DNA of 64,000 nt from Ignelater luminosus (Eukaryota; Arthropoda; Insecta; Coleoptera; Elateridae): positions 76,737-140,736 of the forward strand of contig VTPC01006039.1 of the NCBI GenBank assembly GCA_011009095.1, written 5' to 3'. Of this stretch, positions 1 to 10,626 are shown piece after piece. Positions within the stretch are counted from its first letter, which is position 1, and every line of letters starts with the position of its first letter. The notes under the pieces are model-generated. The model did no database searches and was not told the origin of the DNA. It was given only the letters and a program-made list of their open reading frames with translations. The translations under genes and the position numbers were made by a program.

Positions 1-740
1 GAAAATAGTATTGGCCAATCGTCGAATCACCGTTAGAGAAGTTGCTGAGGGCCTAAACATATCGATTGGCTCGTGCCATTCGATTTTTACCAATGATTTG
101 GGCATGAGACGGGTCGCCGCGAAATTGGTACCAAAATTGCTCAATTTCGACCAAAAACAGCATCGCATTAACATTGATAAGGAGCTGTTGGACTCGGTCT
201 AATGTGAAGGTTTTGCTTACAGTTTTCTTCGATTGCAGGGGCGTGGTGCATCATGAGTTCTTGCCACAGGGTAGAACGGTCAATAAGGAATATTACCGCA
301 TGTTATGTGCAATTTGCGCGAAGCAATCCGCCAGAAACGCCCGGATTTGTGGAAGAACAAAAATTGGCTTTTGCACCATGATAACGCCCCTGCTCACACA
401 TCGTTGCTTGTGCCCGAATTTTTGGCCAAAAACAACACACTAATGATGCCGCAGCCACCGTATTCCCCAGACCTGGCCCCCTGTGACTTTTTCTTGTTCC
501 AGAAACTGAAGAAGCCCATGAAAGGACGACGCTACGCTACGATTGAGGAGATAAAGACGGCATCGAAGGAGGAGCTGAACAAGATCACAAAAAATGATTT
601 TTTGAAGTGCTTCGAGGATTGGAAAAAACGTTGGCACAAGTGTATAATATCTGATGGGGATTACTTTAAAGGGGACAAAATAGATATTCATGAATAAATA
701 ATTTTTGAAAAAACACAAAATTAGCGATACTTTTTATGTG
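1..740 (+). mobile_element. Mariner (DD34D) transposon relic, 5' end beyond window
   Basis: The element enters from the left edge, so its 5' inverted repeat is not visible. The transposase reading frame ends with a stop at 695-697. It is followed by an AT-rich tail; the 3' end is probably near 735-740, where a TA dinucleotide lies, but without the 5' repeat the boundary is an estimate. Encoded protein pieces belong to the widespread insect mariner family related to the transposase domain of SETMAR. The copy is dead: it carries an internal deletion and at least two frame breaks. It lies just downstream (in gene direction) of the minus-strand exon at 1019-1243, so it is probably intronic or in the gene flank. 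Confidence 0.9.
11..697 (+). pseudogene. Mariner transposase pseudogene, first catalytic Asp deleted
   Basis: Three pieces can be read. Positions 11-202 give the second DNA-binding helix-turn-helix (ISIGSCHSIF, LGMRRVAAK). About 195-300, in another frame, gives VFFDCRGVVHHEFLPQGRT of the catalytic core. Positions 305-697, back in the first frame, give HHDNAPAH and YSPDLAPCD, then the C-terminus ending IISDGDYFKGDKI. The second and third catalytic Asp (codon at 380-382, and 35 residues later) keep the exact D34D spacing of mariners. The stretch that should hold the first catalytic Asp (family motif like TGDE.W) is missing: KELLDSV at about 202 runs straight into SNVKVLL, so roughly 50 codons are lost at about 194-202. 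A second frame change sits near 300 (NKEYY to NLREAI). The protein cannot be catalytically competent. Confidence 0.9.
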
Positions 741-1018
741 TTGTGTGCTATGTGGAAGATTTTTGGATCTTTGGCTGCCATTTTGCATTACCATCATTTA
801 CTGTCTTATGTAATGTAATTATCAGAATTCCTGATTTAACATTTTCAATCCCTTCTCTCAAGTTACAGATTTTAGCAAAAAATTTCTTCAAATGAAAAGT
901 GATAGGAAAATGGTAGAATTCCCGATTCTGTGCATCAAGAACAGAATGGGCAAGAATTCCAGATGACACTGATCATATTGTGTTTGTAGAGATATTTAAT
1001 CTCTAATGAGAATTTTAC
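741..1018. other. AT-rich sequence between mariner relic and exon
   Basis: No gene is visible. On the minus strand this directly follows the exon's splice donor, so it should be the start of the next intron. A minus-strand open frame at 748-969 is short and has no recognisable domain. Confidence 0.5.
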
Positions 1019-1243
1019 CTGTTCTGGATCTCTAATTTGTAGCCTAGAGCTGGAAAATGGATGATCTTCACCATCGGGAAGCGCTATACTGGGCGGCAGG
1101 TTTATGGCAATGTCTGTATGTACAGGATGTAGCCGTCCTTGGCGGTCTCTGGTCGCTGCAAGTTCTCGTGCCGCCCCACGGCCTCGCAGCCGGTCCATGC
1201 CGCCCACCCCCGCCGCGGCGCCGGCGCTTACCACCGACAGCAT
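1019..1243 (-). CDS. Internal exon of a minus-strand gene (cytoplasmic tail?)
   Basis: On the minus strand a clear acceptor (T-rich tract then TTATTTGCAG at 1244-1253) opens a 225-bp block, and a strong donor (CAG followed by GTAAAA) closes it at 1019. The block is GC- and CpG-rich in its first part, unlike the surrounding sequence. Of three frames only phase 0 is open throughout, giving 75 residues that begin MLSVVSAGAAAGVGG, contain DIAINLPPSIALPDGEDHPF and end SSSRLQIRDPEQ. The phase matches the donor phase of the exon at 50415-50563, so I infer the two are consecutive exons. The product is low-complexity at first (Gly/Ala/Arg-rich) and then an acidic, Pro/Ser-containing stretch, as in receptor tails. 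No domain is recognised. The initial ATG is probably not the start codon, since it follows an acceptor. Confidence 0.65.
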
Positions 1244-1249
1244 CTGCAA

Positions 1250-4200
1250 ATAACACAAGAAAAAATTGAATAAATGATCGTACGAACAGTATTACATTAG
1301 AATGTATTAAAAAGTCATTTTTAAGTGAAAGAAATTATATCTAATTTGATCTTCATAATTCGGGATTAATGTCAAAATGACACAAAATTTTATTTAATAG
1401 TAATATCTTTCCTGAAGAATTTTTTAATTTTTATTGCATGCAAACACACAGAAAACTGGTTATGACATCGAGCCAGATGATCTCTCAAGTGTTCTATTAT
1501 ACAGTTTCATAAAAAAGACTGACGTGTTCTATTAAAATAACCCAATACAGTCAGTTCCATAGAATTTTAGTCTCTCAAACTTTGTTGTTTATTATTATTA
1601 TTACTGCACTACTGCAAAATATTCATAATCCAAAATAACATCATAAATTCTATTGCAATTTATATTAGTAATCTTTAATCTTGTATATTAATAGGAAAAG
1701 AGAAATCAAGGTCGTTTGTATTTAAACATTACATAGTTGCAATATGTTAAGTACAACGAATGGTACCGATGGTACCTACCAGGGAACAGGAATATTAATA
1801 AATCTAACTAATCAATGTCGTGAAGTGCACACAGCGCATATATAAATCATCAGTTCCGCATAGTTAATCCCACGCATTGTAGCTGTTACAACACACAAGA
1901 CCGTTCGTTGCATTATGTAGTCCGCACGAGAGCGCAATACACCTGAAGGTTATCTCTCATGGTGAAGCAATTACCGTGGGTGCAGCCACGAAGGTTGTAT
2001 AAACTACACGCCGAATGACAAATATACACTAATAATAATAATAATAATAGAGAACAATGACAAAAAAGCATTCCTAGAACATGCCCTGCCCAGTCAGTCA
2101 CCAAACGTACTAATTTGAATAATAAACCTTTTCACCTGGTTTAAATTAACAATTGACAAAAGAGAGAAAAAATGGCAAATGCATGAAGGTGACTTTTGAT
2201 GATGGTGTGTACACCTTATTTAGTATGGTGACATAATCCTTATTAACGCCGTGTGGCAATAATATAAAAGGCCGTAAAAATAGCAAACTTAAATGCATCA
2301 ACACAGTATGATGTTCAAAACTGAATAATTTCTAGGTCAGAGTGTTAATTTCAACACAACAACTTGACATCTGTCGTTTTATGTCCAAGGTAAATAAGGT
2401 ATAACATCTAATAAAACTAAAGTCGCACCTGCAAAATGTAGCTTTACTACTAATGATTAACTGATATTTATATGCTGATGTGCATGGAGGATAAAACTAC
2501 ACATACAGACGAGGTCAAAAATACACGCACATATTTAGGTCATGAACGAGAAAAATAAAAGAACGCCATTTTTACAAGGTTTTGCATAAAAAACAATTTT
2601 ACTTATTAAAAATGAAATATAAATTATAAAACTTCCAAGGACGCAACGTCTGTCTGGCAAAACCAAGATAAGGTAATAAAAAAAGTCGGTCAAAATAATA
2701 AAATTTGTAAATTCGAGAAAAATATTTATAGTTCAAAAGTTGGATGTATATGTGATAATTGGTATGATGCAACTTAATGAAAAGATTTACATAAATGTCA
2801 AAAGCAAAAAACTGAAATTCTTCATAACCTCATTTATTAGCGCATTCCAATTTAACTTTGCCAAAGAGATTAAATAAGGTATTTTTGCATTTTTTAAAAC
2901 AATTTTACCTAATCATTCTTTTATTTTCGTGCCTCCACACTTGGGTGTGGACCTACAGAAGCAGACGTTAAGTATGTCGAGTGAAATTCATTCTGATCCA
3001 AAGATACTTTTTGATCGTCCCCATCAGACCATCATCCTCAATCAGATTGCAAAAGTGTTTCCAGGGCAGTAATATGGTTCACTTCGAAGAAAAGATAGTG
3101 GAGTTTAGAAAATGATCTGTGGCAAAGGTGTATGTGATTTTTGCCTTTAGATACTAGACACCAGAATCGTTTTTGACATACTACAATAAGACTCTTTTAC
3201 TAGAAATGCGCATCAGCTTGCTTTTTTGGAGACTCTACAAGCCCTTTTGATAATAGCTATAATGTTGTGTAAGTGCCTCAAACAGTCAGAAGATATGTGT
3301 CTATGGCCATGTCACGTGATGCGACAATTGAAATGAAGATCTTAACTAGGTTAGTTGCTCGTAAATTTTATTTTCAAAAGATATGACATTTTTTTATTAT
3401 TTTTCCGGCTACTACCTATCGTCCTTGATTAAGTTTTACTGTTTTGATAACTTGCATACGGTTCATTTGCTTCCTATCATTATTCGGACAAATTTGACAA
3501 AATATATACGTCATGTTTAGGAAAAAATAAATTTCTTTGATATAGACCCGATAAAAATTATTAATGATTATTATTTATTTAATATTTCAACTATCACATT
3601 AGTGCATCATTTTATTAACCTCTTTTATCACGATTTTATTTCGTGAAAGTTCAATCACCAGTGAACCATAGCCGATAAAAAAGTCAAATCGGAATAAAAG
3701 ATCTGGCAAAATCTTTATTATTAATGTTTGTTTTGGAAGTGGAACCGAACAGTCCTTAAAGAGTCGATAACCTTGCACTTGTAAACTTTGAAAGTAGATT
3801 TCGTGTGTGTGTATGCGTATGTTAGGCGTAATCAAGACAATGCTGATTGGAGGTCGCGACATCGTTTATGTCATTCGAATCGCCTTCCCTTTAATGCGGA
3901 AATTTTATTCAAAAGAATTTCTGGCAGTAAAAATTAATGTCTATGTTTACGTGTGTACAGAGACATGAAGTAGGTTGTGTTATTGTGTTTTAAAGAGAAA
4001 ATCGCAGCTAAATGCATTCTATATATAAACACGTGAAGTCATACACACGTGTCCAGCACGGTCAGTGGTTCTGAGTCACGGGAAGCAAAAATAATTAGAA
4101 TGCTCTCTCTCTCTTGCCTTTGTTTAGATGATTTTGGCTGCGGACAAATGACCCCATTACGCTACAAGCGTAATAAATGCATGCATTTTAATAACCACCA

Positions 4201-5470
4201 TATGACGTCTTTTTTACAAAAAGAAAAAATTTGTTCGAATCAAGCGTTGGATTTTCCAAAACATTTTCAGGTTTATGTGGGAACATTGGCAATTAAAAAG
4301 TTTTGTGCAAAATCATACAAAAAGAAATTTAAAGTTGAATGTAATATAATGTTCAGTGTCTCCTTTTAGCACGACCTTGAGCAAAACTGTTTAATGTAAC
4401 ACCTAAGGTGAATTTGCATAGCTATTATAAGAGCTAACTAGTAAAACCTGATATGCTGAGGAGATGATTTTAAAAAGTAGTTTCGATGCAAAAGCAATTC
4501 ATTACTTCAAAAAATACAACCAGTCAGAATTAAGGGCCCTAATTTATTTTTCTAGAATATACACTTTGATTGAAAATTAATGAAACAAATGTAGGCAACC
4601 AATGATACAACAATGCTTGATTTACAAAAGTTTATTTTTTTCCAATTGATTCTTGAACCATAAGTTCACAGAAATAAAATGAGTTTTGGAATTCAAACTT
4701 CTATGGTCCATTGCTAATTGAGTTATAAAAACATTACGATACTTAGAAAAGACATCAAAAGTTCGTTATCTAAGGAATCGCTAATTTTTCCCTTTTGATG
4801 GAACTGTAAGACTTTCGTTTCCTATTGAAATACGTCATTATTTTTTTTTGGGCGAGTATAAATCGATCATTATTACAATTTTGCCCAACACAATTTTTGA
4901 ATTTAAGAAGATACTTTTGTAGAATCTTTTTGGCATTTTCAGAATCTGGTCTTAATGTTTGCAAGCAAATAGGAAAATAATTACGATCAAGTTTTTGAAC
5001 AATAATGAACGTCTGATACAAGAAATTTTCTTTCTTTCAAAGAAGCTAATTATGTCAAAATCAACATTCCAAAATATTTGTTACTCTTGGTTTCTTCTTT
5101 CATTTAGCAAGTACACTAATTTTTTGTAAGCTGTAGCAAACAAGCGTTTGGCGTTTCCTTTTTTTTCCTTCAATTTGCCATGATGCATTTTATCTTCATT
5201 GGAATAAGTTTGAAAATTCTTCTAATATAATTTTTCCGTTAATATGAAGTTGCAATTTCCAATTTTCAATCTTTTAAGTAACAATAATAATAATACACTG
5301 ATGAAACTTCAAACGTTGATCTGATAATTATCAGAATCCAAATCAAATGGTCATGTTCCCACCAAATAGTAAATATAAAAACTAAAAAGGATTCTAAAAA
5401 ACTCCTATATAATATAAAAGAAGGGAAATGGGAAGTGAAAAACCGATACAGACAGAGATGATCATCTAGT
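1250..5470. other. AT-rich intronic stretch, nothing recognised
   Basis: About 4.2 kb of AT-rich sequence with scattered stops in all frames. It contains a short TAA microsatellite at about 2028-2049 and a 7-bp-stem minor hairpin at 2934-2951. Three ACGTG/CACGTG E-box-type words occur between 3944 and 4052. I see no gene. Confidence 0.6.
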
Positions 5471-5474
5471 CAGT

Positions 5475-5660
5475 AATTATAACTCACGTCCGGAATGCCC
5501 CCAGGAAGGGAAGCTTCACAAGTCGTGTAGAATGATAAGTTAAGGTGTCCGTGCAGGTGCAATGTGAATGACGGCCTCGCATAGCAATCAGCAGGTGTGG
5601 GGCCAACGACCCCTAGTAGTGCGGGGGCAGCCGTTACCTGTCACGTCAACAATTACCAAT
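5475..5660. promoter_or_regulatory. GC-rich island with two GCAGGTG E-boxes
   Basis: A roughly 190-bp GC-richer stretch in AT-rich intron. It contains two GCAGGTG E-boxes (CAGGTG cores at 5554-5559 and 5592-5597), the proneural bHLH type in insects. A 12-bp palindrome AGATGATCATCT lies at 5456-5467 and an ACCTGTCACGTC stretch near 5637. Regulatory function is inference from composition and motif clustering only. Confidence 0.3.
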
Positions 5661-5689
5661 TTATTTACCGTCTATGGGCTTGTGTGTGC

Positions 5690-6530
5690 AGTTAAGTACA
5701 ATGTATGTTTATATGTGTTGCATGATTAGATAAGTACAATTATTATTATTGTTAAGCGTTTCCTCCTATTATTTTTTTCTCTTCGCGTTTTTACGAACCA
5801 TTAAAATTAAGGACGAACAAAAAACAAACACACATAAACCGTTCTGGAACAAAGGATTTTTACTGCAGTAACATTTGAAGACCGTGAATTCAGATAACAG
5901 TTGTGTAGATTGTGGTAATGGTGGTAGTAAAAACCGGAAACAGGAAGGCTAGCTCTTTTTTGCTAATAACAAGCTAACGAATGAAAAGTAGACGTAACCA
6001 AAGACAGTTGCAGTGTATACTCGAAACAATAAACAATCGGTGTAGGAATCTTGGGAATTTTCAAAATCATCGAATAGAAATCAATTTAAAATTATAAAAC
6101 GATAGTGGTAAATACGTCGCAAAGCGGATGTGAGCATACGCGAATGACCTTTTTGTAAGTAAATGAAATTCAGAATTTTATGAAAGAATCTCGACAGGAC
6201 ACGAATTTTGTTTACATTTTCTAGGAGGAAACCACTACTACTAAAAATAATTGAGTTGAATTTCACTTTGGATTTATTACAAATCTGTTATTTTCAATTT
6301 TGTACGTAATGAAAATTGTAGCAACGGAAAATTTGATCAAGTGATCGCGAACAACAAAATTGTGTATGAGACAAATAAGTAAACAACACATGCACGGGTA
6401 AAAGAGGAAAATCAACCTTCAACGACCACATCACCACCACCACCACTACCACCATAGCCAAATACGTAAATATTTACGAACATCGTAAAAAAGTCGTATG
6501 TTCACAACATACACACCCTAAGGGGGTCAC
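5690..6530. other. AT-rich intronic stretch
   Basis: No gene or large repeat seen. A short CAC/ACC trinucleotide tract (CATCACCACCACCACCAC) lies near 6429-6454. Confidence 0.55.
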
Positions 6531-6795
6531 ATTGAGATAGCAGGGTCGGGGCCAGACAGCCTACACGCGCCGCGTCCTTGGGTCTGTCTGCCAACAGTCT
6601 GGCGCGAGTCGCCCCCTGCCTAGGGAACCGCCGTCCTCCGGGTTTGTTCTCACTGACGCTACCGCTTGCTGGCTGCAGGTGCACATTGCCGTGTGTGCGC
6701 GCCGCGCCGCGCATTTTATGTCGTGTCTGCGTTGTATTTTCCAAACAGCCGGTCGTCTCTCCGACGCAACCAAACCGTCCGTCCGACCAGCCCGC
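6530..6795. promoter_or_regulatory. CpG-rich island inside the intron
   Basis: About 265 bp that is strongly GC- and CpG-rich (for example GCGCGCCGCGCCGCGC near 6697-6712) in an otherwise AT-rich intron. Open frames exist on both strands (minus 6502-6885, plus 6578-6808), which is expected from GC richness alone, and none shows a recognisable domain. An AT-rich TATAAT-like stretch at about 6798-6812 would sit upstream of a minus-strand start, so an alternative promoter or first exon for the minus-strand gene is possible. I could not find a convincing splice donor. Confidence 0.3.
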
Positions 6796-6814
6796 CCTAT
6801 TATTATAATATAAA

Positions 6815-9772
6815 TTTTGTGCGTATGTTTCAATTTCAACCCCTTTCGTGTATCCCTTTTTCCCGTTCGCCCAACTGCCCGCCAAATTACCACTTAAGCC
6901 TTAGTTTCTACGCTGTTCGCGTTCGATTGCGAGCCTCCTAAATTTGGCTAGTAACATAATTTCGTTACTTGGGTGATGTAACGCAATTAGGATGTATTAA
7001 ATTGCGTTTTCAACAGAGGTTCTGCTTGAACTTTATATTCCCTCTGGGTAAATTCGTATGCGAAAAGGAGTACTATTATTTATGTTGCACGAGATGAGTA
7101 GAAGTTTTCAAGTTTGAATATTTAACTTGCCGAGTTTCAATCTTGACTTTTCTATTCTCCTTAGTTATAGTTAAATAAGACGAATTTACTTTACAAGAAT
7201 TTGTACCTAATTTAGATTTAAACAGTAAATGATAAAATTAACGGAAGTCAATATGATCAAATATTTTTAAAAGTTCTTCCTACTACAATTACTATCAAAA
7301 CCTTCAGAAAGAAATTATCAATTCTATTATTGCTTGGAACTGATAGATCACAATTTTTAGCAAAACATCAAGGCACTTCTGAATGAAACAATAAAAAAAC
7401 AATTGAACATAAAAACAATCTACCTACAGTTTGACGTTTGGGAATTTAGTTGTCAGGTAAAACAATTTTTTGTTTTGATCTTTTAGCTATCTTCAATTTC
7501 AAATAAAAAAGTTTGTTTACAAGTTTAACATTCACCTTTCTAAATTCCCGCAAAACTTAACCTTTGAAAATTGTAACAAACACAATTATAAAGGTCATTA
7601 ATAACAAATTAACCTAGAAACTACCAACTTATCAGAATGCAACCTGAACATCGCAAAAATAAATTTTTCCACTTCAAGTAAAATTGCACTTTACATATTT
7701 ATTTTGGACAATCGCAAATAATATTAACAGACAGAACACTGATAAATTATTATCAGTGACCTTCAAATTCTCCATCAAAAAGTGGTAGACAAAATAAAAC
7801 CGACTTTTTTGGTGAAAAGTCGCGAAAAACAAGATTTAAATAAAATTTCAAATTTTAGAGTTTTGTTAAGATTTTGAATTTTGTAAACTAACAAAAATAT
7901 TTGATTTTCAAATTAAATGTAAATAAACAAAGGTAAAACAAACTTCGTTAAGATTATATAAATATTGAATTTACCTTTTTATTAAGTGCAAGTTTATTTC
8001 TCATGACAATAAGAAATTTTCGAATAGCCCTCTTAGCGAGGCAAGAGGGCGAACGCGAAACGTTCACTACAACTTCGACCATCACCAACAACAAACCGAA
8101 GTATACTACCGACAAGTGCGCGGTGAAGAACGTGACAACGTGGGTTCGTGAGTTGTCCTGTCTAGACAGCCGCTATCACACTCCCCACCCCAGTTTTCTC
8201 TCTATATAATAATATGATAACACAAAACTGCTATTGTAAAATGTAATCCCTCATATGGCCCACTTACGACCAGAGAATTCCATATTGCAATGACGAGCAG
8301 TAGCGCGAATTTTTCTTTTTTCCCGACCACGTATATCTTTGTCTAACTGCACATTTATCTATTTAATTTTTTGTAGGTTTTACGAAACGGTTGTTAGACG
8401 CACTGCCATTAATTTCTATTAAGTTGCACTTTGAACGTTGGCAAAAATTTGTCGGTCGGCGAATCCGATATCGATTATTGCCAAACTACTTAAGGAGCAT
8501 ATAATAATAGTCATAATCACACAATGAACAATAAATATGTAATTAAATGATGTCATTTCTACCTTTCACCGTCTCGTATTAGTTTCTCTTAATTTATACA
8601 GTGTGCTCTTAAAAATTAAGACAAAAATTTATGACTCATTTGTTTACTAATTTATTTATAACTGCAACTTGTGTATTACACAACATATTTGTGTTCTTTA
8701 CATAACATTCCAAAAGATTTATTTCATTTTATCCAAACAGAGACATTCCCAAAAGAAAAAGAATAAGAAGCCATTAGTATCTAGATACCTAAACAAAAAG
8801 GCTTGTATGTCCCAATTCCAAAATTGAAATTCAATTTTTAGTTTATCCCAGAGTTTAAAAGCAATACTTGCCTGATATTTCCTTAGCTAAATGTTTGCCA
8901 CATGAGTAATTTTATTTTAAAGAAAAACAGTCATAGAATATTGTTCAAAATCTCCATGATCAAATAATTACTTGAAAAAAATTACAGAAATACTTTTTTA
9001 AGCAGCTCTGAATCTGCCGTGTTTCTAAGTATCATCAGAAAATATTAGATACATGTTATGATCCAATACAGTTTCATTTTAAATTACAGAAGTTACTTAT
9101 AATTACGTTTCTTACGCCAATCCATTTTACTGTTTGATCACACACATCTCTTGTATCTTGAAATTAGTCTAGAGAATATTGGCAGTGGCATATCAGAAAA
9201 ACCAAACGCAAGTAAGGCATTGAGCACTTCTTGACGATTCGCAGAGTCTGATCGGATGCTCATTTTATGCGGTGTGTGTCTTATACCAAGAACCGATAAA
9301 TCATAATGACAAAGCTCAAGATATTTTTGCTTTAAGTTATACGATTTAAATAGTCTACTGAAGATTAGTGATCAACTTGCAACTACGAAATCATAATGTA
9401 GAGAGTTAAATATGAATGATACATGCTTACAATAACGATGGCAGGATATCTTTCGTATTGAGAGGTGGGCCAGATGAGTACCCTAACCAGGTATGATGCC
9501 AAGTTAACTAGACTGCCGCCAAAGGTGAGTTATTGCATCTCACGCCTCAGGTAGGTCTTGCATATGAAACGAAATACAAGATGTCTTATATAGTTTGCTT
9601 TTTGCTTGTTTCGTTCTCTATATCACACAAATCTATAGAAAGCACCATGCTTGGCTTCAGCCACGATGTAGAGCTGCTCTGTTCTCAAGAAGCTTAGAAT
9701 TGCCATTTCAATATTTAAGAGCTCCTTTTCGCTTCTATTATTCCATGGTATCTTTGTATTCATTCAAAAAAC
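6815..9772. other. AT-rich intronic stretch
   Basis: No gene recognised. The segment 8000-8210 is less AT-rich and holds a 12-bp GTCTAGAC-centred palindrome (listed separately). A 68-residue open frame there (8003-8209) has no domain and I do not call it. A CAGGTAGG word lies near 9548. Confidence 0.55.
8158..8169. promoter_or_regulatory. CTGTCTAGACAG palindrome
   Basis: Perfect 12-bp palindrome centred on GTCTAGAC, the palindromic word known as an optimal Smad3/Smad4 binding site. The same 12-mer recurs at 45931-45942. Function here is inference. Confidence 0.35.
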
Positions 9773-10122
9773 CATCTGAGAATGCAAAGCATAACCACAA
9801 CAAACTCCGTTTTGTTACTTTTTTCCAAACTTCGGCGGCCATTTTGACCAAGTTCCCGAGATGATATTCTCTTATTTTTTTGATGCAAAATACGATTCTA
9901 AAGTAAAAAAATTTTTTTTGAAATTTTTTCAAATTTCGGCAGCCATTTTGACCATGTTCCCAAAGAGATATCAAAAAAACGAAGACACCATGTTGTCTTT
10001 AGTTTTTGATGTAGAATCCAAATCTGAAGTCAAAATTTCAAAATTTGAAAAAAATGCGGACAGACGAACAGACAGGCAGACTTCGCAAATTCAGTAATGA
10101 TTCCTATCGGAGTTCGTTGATA
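9773..10122. repeat. Dispersed repeat, copy 1 (with internal duplication)
   Basis: Shares a clear colinear match with 52178-52377: CATCTGAGAATGCAAAGC at the start, AACTCCGTTTTGTTA, the word GCAGCCATTTTGACCATGTTCCC, then GAAGTCAAAAT and CAGACTTCGCAAATTCAGTAA. This copy is longer because the GCCATTTTGACCA block occurs twice (about 9838 and 9943). Near its ends it has imperfect inverted words, CAACAAACTCCG at 9798-9809 and CGGAGTTCGTTG at 10108-10119. Homology with copy 2 extends about 25 bp to the left of the first of these, so they may not be true element termini. Confidence 0.7.
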
Positions 10123-10353
10123 AACCCCGTTCTAAGCAGTCAGTTCATTCAGAGCCTTAGAGTAGTGCTTAACAGTCTTCCAAAAACATTTCTAACATAT
10201 AGGAGTACTCGCTATGACTTCTGCTTCTATAGCTGTCCATGGCACATTTATCAATATTATCAAAAACAATTGAGCTTTTCTAATATTGGGCATGGTAAAA
10301 ACTAGTTCAAGTGTGTCAAATTGAGAAGTGATGCTGCCATATACTAACAAATT
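10120..10353. other. AT-rich intronic stretch
   Basis: I see no gene or repeat structure. Confidence 0.5.
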
Positions 10354-10432
10354 GTTAGATTAGTTAGGTTAGGTTAAATTAGATTATGTTAGGTTAGATT
10401 AGTTCAATCCAAGTTAGGTTAAGTAACTATTT
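10354..10432. repeat. Degenerate TTAGG/TTAGGT telomere-like tract
   Basis: Contains TTAGTTAGGTTAGGTTAAATT, GTTAGGTTAGATTAG and AGTTAGGTTAAG: degenerate copies of TTAGG, the usual insect telomere unit. Too short and decayed to be a functional telomere; an interstitial relic or simple-sequence expansion. Confidence 0.55.
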
Positions 10433-10449
10433 GTAGTAGATACATATAC

Positions 10450-10626
10450 AAGGCATCCCAAAATGTGGAACACCTATTTTTTCTTTTTGCTCTATACTCG
10501 TGTTATCACTTGAAGTACAGCTAGTACTAGTAGAGTTATCAAAAACGATAATTGTACTTCTAACGAGTACAGGAGTAAACCAAAAGGAAGAAAGGGGGCA
10601 TTCCGTGTTTTTTGGGACATCATATA
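10450..10626. mobile_element. Foldback / MITE-like element
   Basis: The two halves are imperfect inverted copies of each other for roughly 80 bp. The left half begins GGCATCCCAAAATGTGGAAC and runs through CTTTTTGCTC, TACTCG and GAAGTACA. The reverse complement of the right half reads GATGTCCCAAAAAACACGG and carries CTTCCTTTTG, TACTCC and GAAGTACA in the same order. No coding capacity and no certain target duplication. A decayed non-autonomous DNA element is the likeliest reading. Confidence 0.55.

Noticed and set aside
748..969. 73-codon minus-strand open frame next to the mariner relic
   Set aside because: No domain, AT-rich codons, and it overlaps the expected intron after the exon at 1019-1243.
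6502..6893. 127- and 110-codon minus-strand frames in the CpG-rich island
   Set aside because: Open in several frames on both strands because the DNA is GC-rich; Arg/Gly/Pro-rich translations without domain or splice support.
8003..8209. 68-codon plus-strand frame in a less AT-rich patch
   Set aside because: No similarity I recognise, no splice context, length within chance.
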